From positions 1-7,980 of the forward strand of contig CANIRI010000095.1 in NCBI GenBank assembly GCA_947469815.1: 7,980 bases of DNA, written 5' to 3'. The position numbers were made by a program, and so were the translations under genes. This DNA comes from Comamonadaceae bacterium. GTDB lineage: Bacteria; Pseudomonadota; Gammaproteobacteria; Burkholderiales; Burkholderiaceae_C. Shown one piece after another: positions 6,442-7,980 of this stretch. A model generated the notes under the pieces. It saw only the letters and a program-made list of their open reading frames with translations, did no database searches and was not told the DNA's origin. Position 1 is the stretch's first letter. Every line of letters starts with the position of its first letter.

Positions 6442-6530
6442 AAGTCTTTTCCTCGTGATTGCCAGTGCTGCCGATAATAGCGTCAGCATGGCGCGGCCTC
6501 CTGGCGGTGCGGCTTTCAAAGGATATGCCT
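6442..6530. promoter_or_regulatory. Divergent promoter region between yggX and dsbB
   Basis: This 89-base spacer must hold the promoters of both genes. The overlapping motif at 6473-6479 reads GATAAT on the plus strand (6473-6478, 5 of 6 to the -10 consensus, pointing to dsbB) and TATTAT on the minus strand (6479-6474, 5 of 6, pointing to yggX, leader about 26 bases). I found no convincing -35 hexamer at 16-18 bases for either direction, so which direction uses it is open; both could compete for the same box. Confidence 0.35.
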
Positions 6531-7067
6531 GTGGATCTTGTTTTCGCCCTGTGCAACAGCGCGCCGCGCCGCGTTTTGCTGGCTTTTGTGGCGGCGGTGG
6601 CCGGTTTGCTGCTCTACGGTGTGTATTTGCAAGAGGTCGTCGGTTTGGTTCCGTGCCCCATGTGCATCGTGCAGCGTTACGCCATGTTGTTGCTGGCGGC
6701 CTGCGCCGCCGTGGGAGCAGCGGCCCGTTCGCGCGGGGCCCATATCGCCGCTGCGCTTGGGGTCTTGGTTTGCGCTGCGGGCGGCGCGTTTGTGGCGGCG
6801 CGCCAAAGCTGGCTGCAGTGGTATCCGCCCGAGGTCGCCAGCTGCGGACGCGACTTTTACGGCATGGTTGAGAGCTTCCCGCTGCAGCGTGTCATCCCCA
6901 TGATTTTTCGCGGTAGCGGCGACTGCACCAAGGTCGATTGGACCTTTCTCGGCGGCTCAGTGGCCAACTGGTCGTTTGTGAGCTTTTGCGGCTTGGGCTT
7001 AGGCGCGCTGGTGTTTGCGCTGGCGCGCGGGCGCAGCAGTTTGCCGTCCGCTGAAGCAGCGGCCTGA
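6531..7067 (+). CDS. dsbB: Disulfide bond formation protein DsbB
   Basis: Inner-membrane enzyme that reoxidises periplasmic DsbA and passes the electrons to quinone. The 178-residue product has four hydrophobic segments (about 15-33, 47-65, 70-90, 145-166). The first periplasmic pair CPMC (C42, C45) follows LYLQ-type sequence [10 protein letters not shown], and is followed by IVQRYAM with the conserved arginine (R49 region) near the quinone site. The second pair is C105 (ASCGRDF) and C132 (GDCTKVDW). The start is uncertain by two codons. ATG 6525 is the first candidate, but AGGA (6520-6523) is only 1 base away from it; GTG 6531 has ideal 7-base spacing from the same AGGA and is chosen here. 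Either removes the ORF extension back to 6459. It is divergent from yggX and converges on argA with one base between stops. No dsbA is in view. Confidence 0.94.
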   Translation: MDLVFALCNSAPRRVLLAFVAAVAGLLLYGVYLQEVVGLVPCPMCIVQRYAMLLLAACAAVGAAARSRGAHIAAALGVLVCAAGGAFVAARQSWLQWYPPEVASCGRDFYGMVESFPLQRVIPMIFRGSGDCTKVDWTFLGGSVANWSFVSFCGLGLGALVFALARGRSSLPSAEAAA

Positions 7068-7068
7068 C

Positions 7069-7980
7069 TCAGCCCAGCTTCTTCACCAGCACCAAGCTCT
7101 TGCGGTCCCAGTTGTATTTGCGCTTGCGCGCTTCGGGGAGCCAGTCGGCGTCGACTTGAACGAAGCCGCGTTTGATGAACCAGTGGCTGGTGCGGGTGCT
7201 GAGCACAAAAATGCTCTCGAGCCCTGCGGCGCGGGCGCGTTGTTCGATGCGTTTGAGCACCCGCTCACCATCGCCTTGCCCCTGCACGTCGGGGCTGACG
7301 GTCAGCGCCGCCATCTCGGCAGTTCGGGTTTCGGGGTAGGGATAAAGCGCCGCGCAGGCGAAGATCACGCCGTCGTGCTCAATCACCGTGTAGTTGCCGA
7401 TGTCGCGCTCGATCTCGGTGCGGCTGCGTTTGACCAGCGTACCGTCTTCCTCAAACGGCGCAATCAGTTGCAAGATGCCGCCCACATCGTCTTCACCGGC
7501 CTCGCGCAACTCTTCGAGCTTTTCGTCCACGACCATGGTGCCGATGCCGTCGTGCACGTACACCTCCAGCAAAATCGCGCCGTCCACCGCAAACGGAATG
7601 ATGTGGCTGCGCTCCACGCCTTCTTTGCAGGCCTTGACGCAGTGCTGCAGATAAAAGCCGGCGTCGGTTGGCAGCTTGGCCGGGGGAATTTCGGCGAGTA
7701 GTTCTTCGGCGGCGGCCAGGGGCAGTTCGGTGTCAATCAGGTTGTCCTCCGACTCGGCCTCCAGCGCGCGGGTGCAGATGCCGGGAATCTCGGTCAGAAA
7801 AATCAGCTTGTCGGCTTGCAAAGCCACCGCCACCGAAGTCGCCACTTCTTCCATCGCCAGGTTAAAGGCCTCGCCCGTGGGCGAGAAGCCAAAGGGCGAG
7901 AGCAGCGGCATGGCCCCCATGTCCAGCAGTTTGCTGATGCCCGCCGTGTCCACCTTGCGCACCACGCCCGAGTGCTGAAA
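7069..7980 (-). CDS. argA: N-acetylglutamate synthase ArgA (N-terminus beyond window)
   Basis: Classical bacterial NAGS makes N-acetylglutamate from glutamate and acetyl-CoA, the first step of arginine synthesis, and is typically feedback-inhibited by arginine. The window holds the last 303 residues of an expected 440-450; the frame is open through base 7980, so the first third is outside. The visible part starts in the amino-acid-kinase-like regulatory domain: LLSPFGFSPTGEAFNL (26-41), ADKLIFLTEIPGI (56-68), LPTDAGFYLQHCVKACKEGVERSHII (as LPTDAGFY at 103-110 and GVERSHIIPF at 121-130). The GNAT domain follows from about 146: GTLVKRSR (180-187), AALTVSPDVQGQGDGERVL (224-242, acetyl-CoA pyrophosphate loop) and LSTRTSHWFIKRGF (260-273). 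The C-terminal KRKYNWDRKSLVLVKKL is typical. The stop lies one base from that of dsbB. No arginine-operator could be seen because the promoter is off the window. Confidence 0.95.
   Translation of the reverse strand, partial: FQHSGVVRKVDTAGISKLLDMGAMPLLSPFGFSPTGEAFNLAMEEVATSVAVALQADKLIFLTEIPGICTRALEAESEDNLIDTELPLAAAEELLAEIPPAKLPTDAGFYLQHCVKACKEGVERSHIIPFAVDGAILLEVYVHDGIGTMVVDEKLEELREAGEDDVGGILQLIAPFEEDGTLVKRSRTEIERDIGNYTVIEHDGVIFACAALYPYPETRTAEMAALTVSPDVQGQGDGERVLKRIEQRARAAGLESIFVLSTRTSHWFIKRGFVQVDADWLPEARKRKYNWDRKSLVLVKKLG

Noticed and set aside
6442..6519. Upstream extension of the yggX frame
   Set aside because: The extra residues are absent from the family and the ATG at 6441 has an ideal Shine-Dalgarno.
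7015..7701. Plus-strand ORF of 228 codons over the dsbB end and argA
   Set aside because: Antisense shadow of argA, which has clear kinase-like and GNAT motifs.

Overview
The window looks like ordinary chromosomal core sequence from a GC-rich betaproteobacterium, most likely of the family Comamonadaceae (Rhodoferax/Polaromonas-like). The basis is the high GC content, the betaproteobacterial style of the tmRNA and the CysI-DUF934 pair, a classical two-domain ArgA, and the close family fit of YggX and DsbB. The taxonomic call is inference from protein and RNA character; no search was run.

Layout, left to right. (1) The 3' portion of the tmRNA gene ssrA (+), ending in the tRNA-like T-arm and CCA, followed by a strong intrinsic terminator. 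(2) modA (+), a periplasmic molybdate-type binding protein with no transporter partners in view. (3) apbC/mrp (+), an Fe-S cluster carrier ATPase. (4) Convergent with it, a minus-strand block transcribed from about 6441 down to 2273: yggX (iron trafficking / Fe-S protection), mnmC (tRNA wobble-uridine modification FAD enzyme with a decayed methyltransferase half), a 100-bp spacer with a possible promoter and direct repeats, cysI (siroheme/4Fe-4S sulfite or nitrite reductase) and a DUF934 gene overlapping cysI by ATGA. (5) Divergent from yggX, dsbB (+), an inner-membrane disulfide-bond oxidoreductase. (6) Convergent with dsbB, with one base between the stops, argA (-), N-acetylglutamate synthase, cut by the right window edge.

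How the genes fit together. cysI and the DUF934 gene form an assimilatory sulfur unit. ApbC and YggX are both tied by known family biology to Fe-S cluster supply or protection and flank the Fe-S/siroheme enzyme, although they need not be co-regulated with it. MnmC, DsbB, ArgA and tmRNA are housekeeping functions (tRNA modification, periplasmic disulfides, arginine synthesis, ribosome rescue). Nearly every base is coding: the longest spacer is about 105 bases (tmRNA end to modA), and no stretch above 300 bases lacks a gene. I saw no insertion sequence, CRISPR array, integrase or phage gene.

I did not find a convincing new biological system. The observations most worth a second look are the apparently inactive, shortened methyltransferase half of MnmC, the translationally coupled DUF934 partner of CysI without the usual downstream cys genes, the repeat-bearing promoter region before cysI, and an AT-rich rare-codon patch inside cysI.
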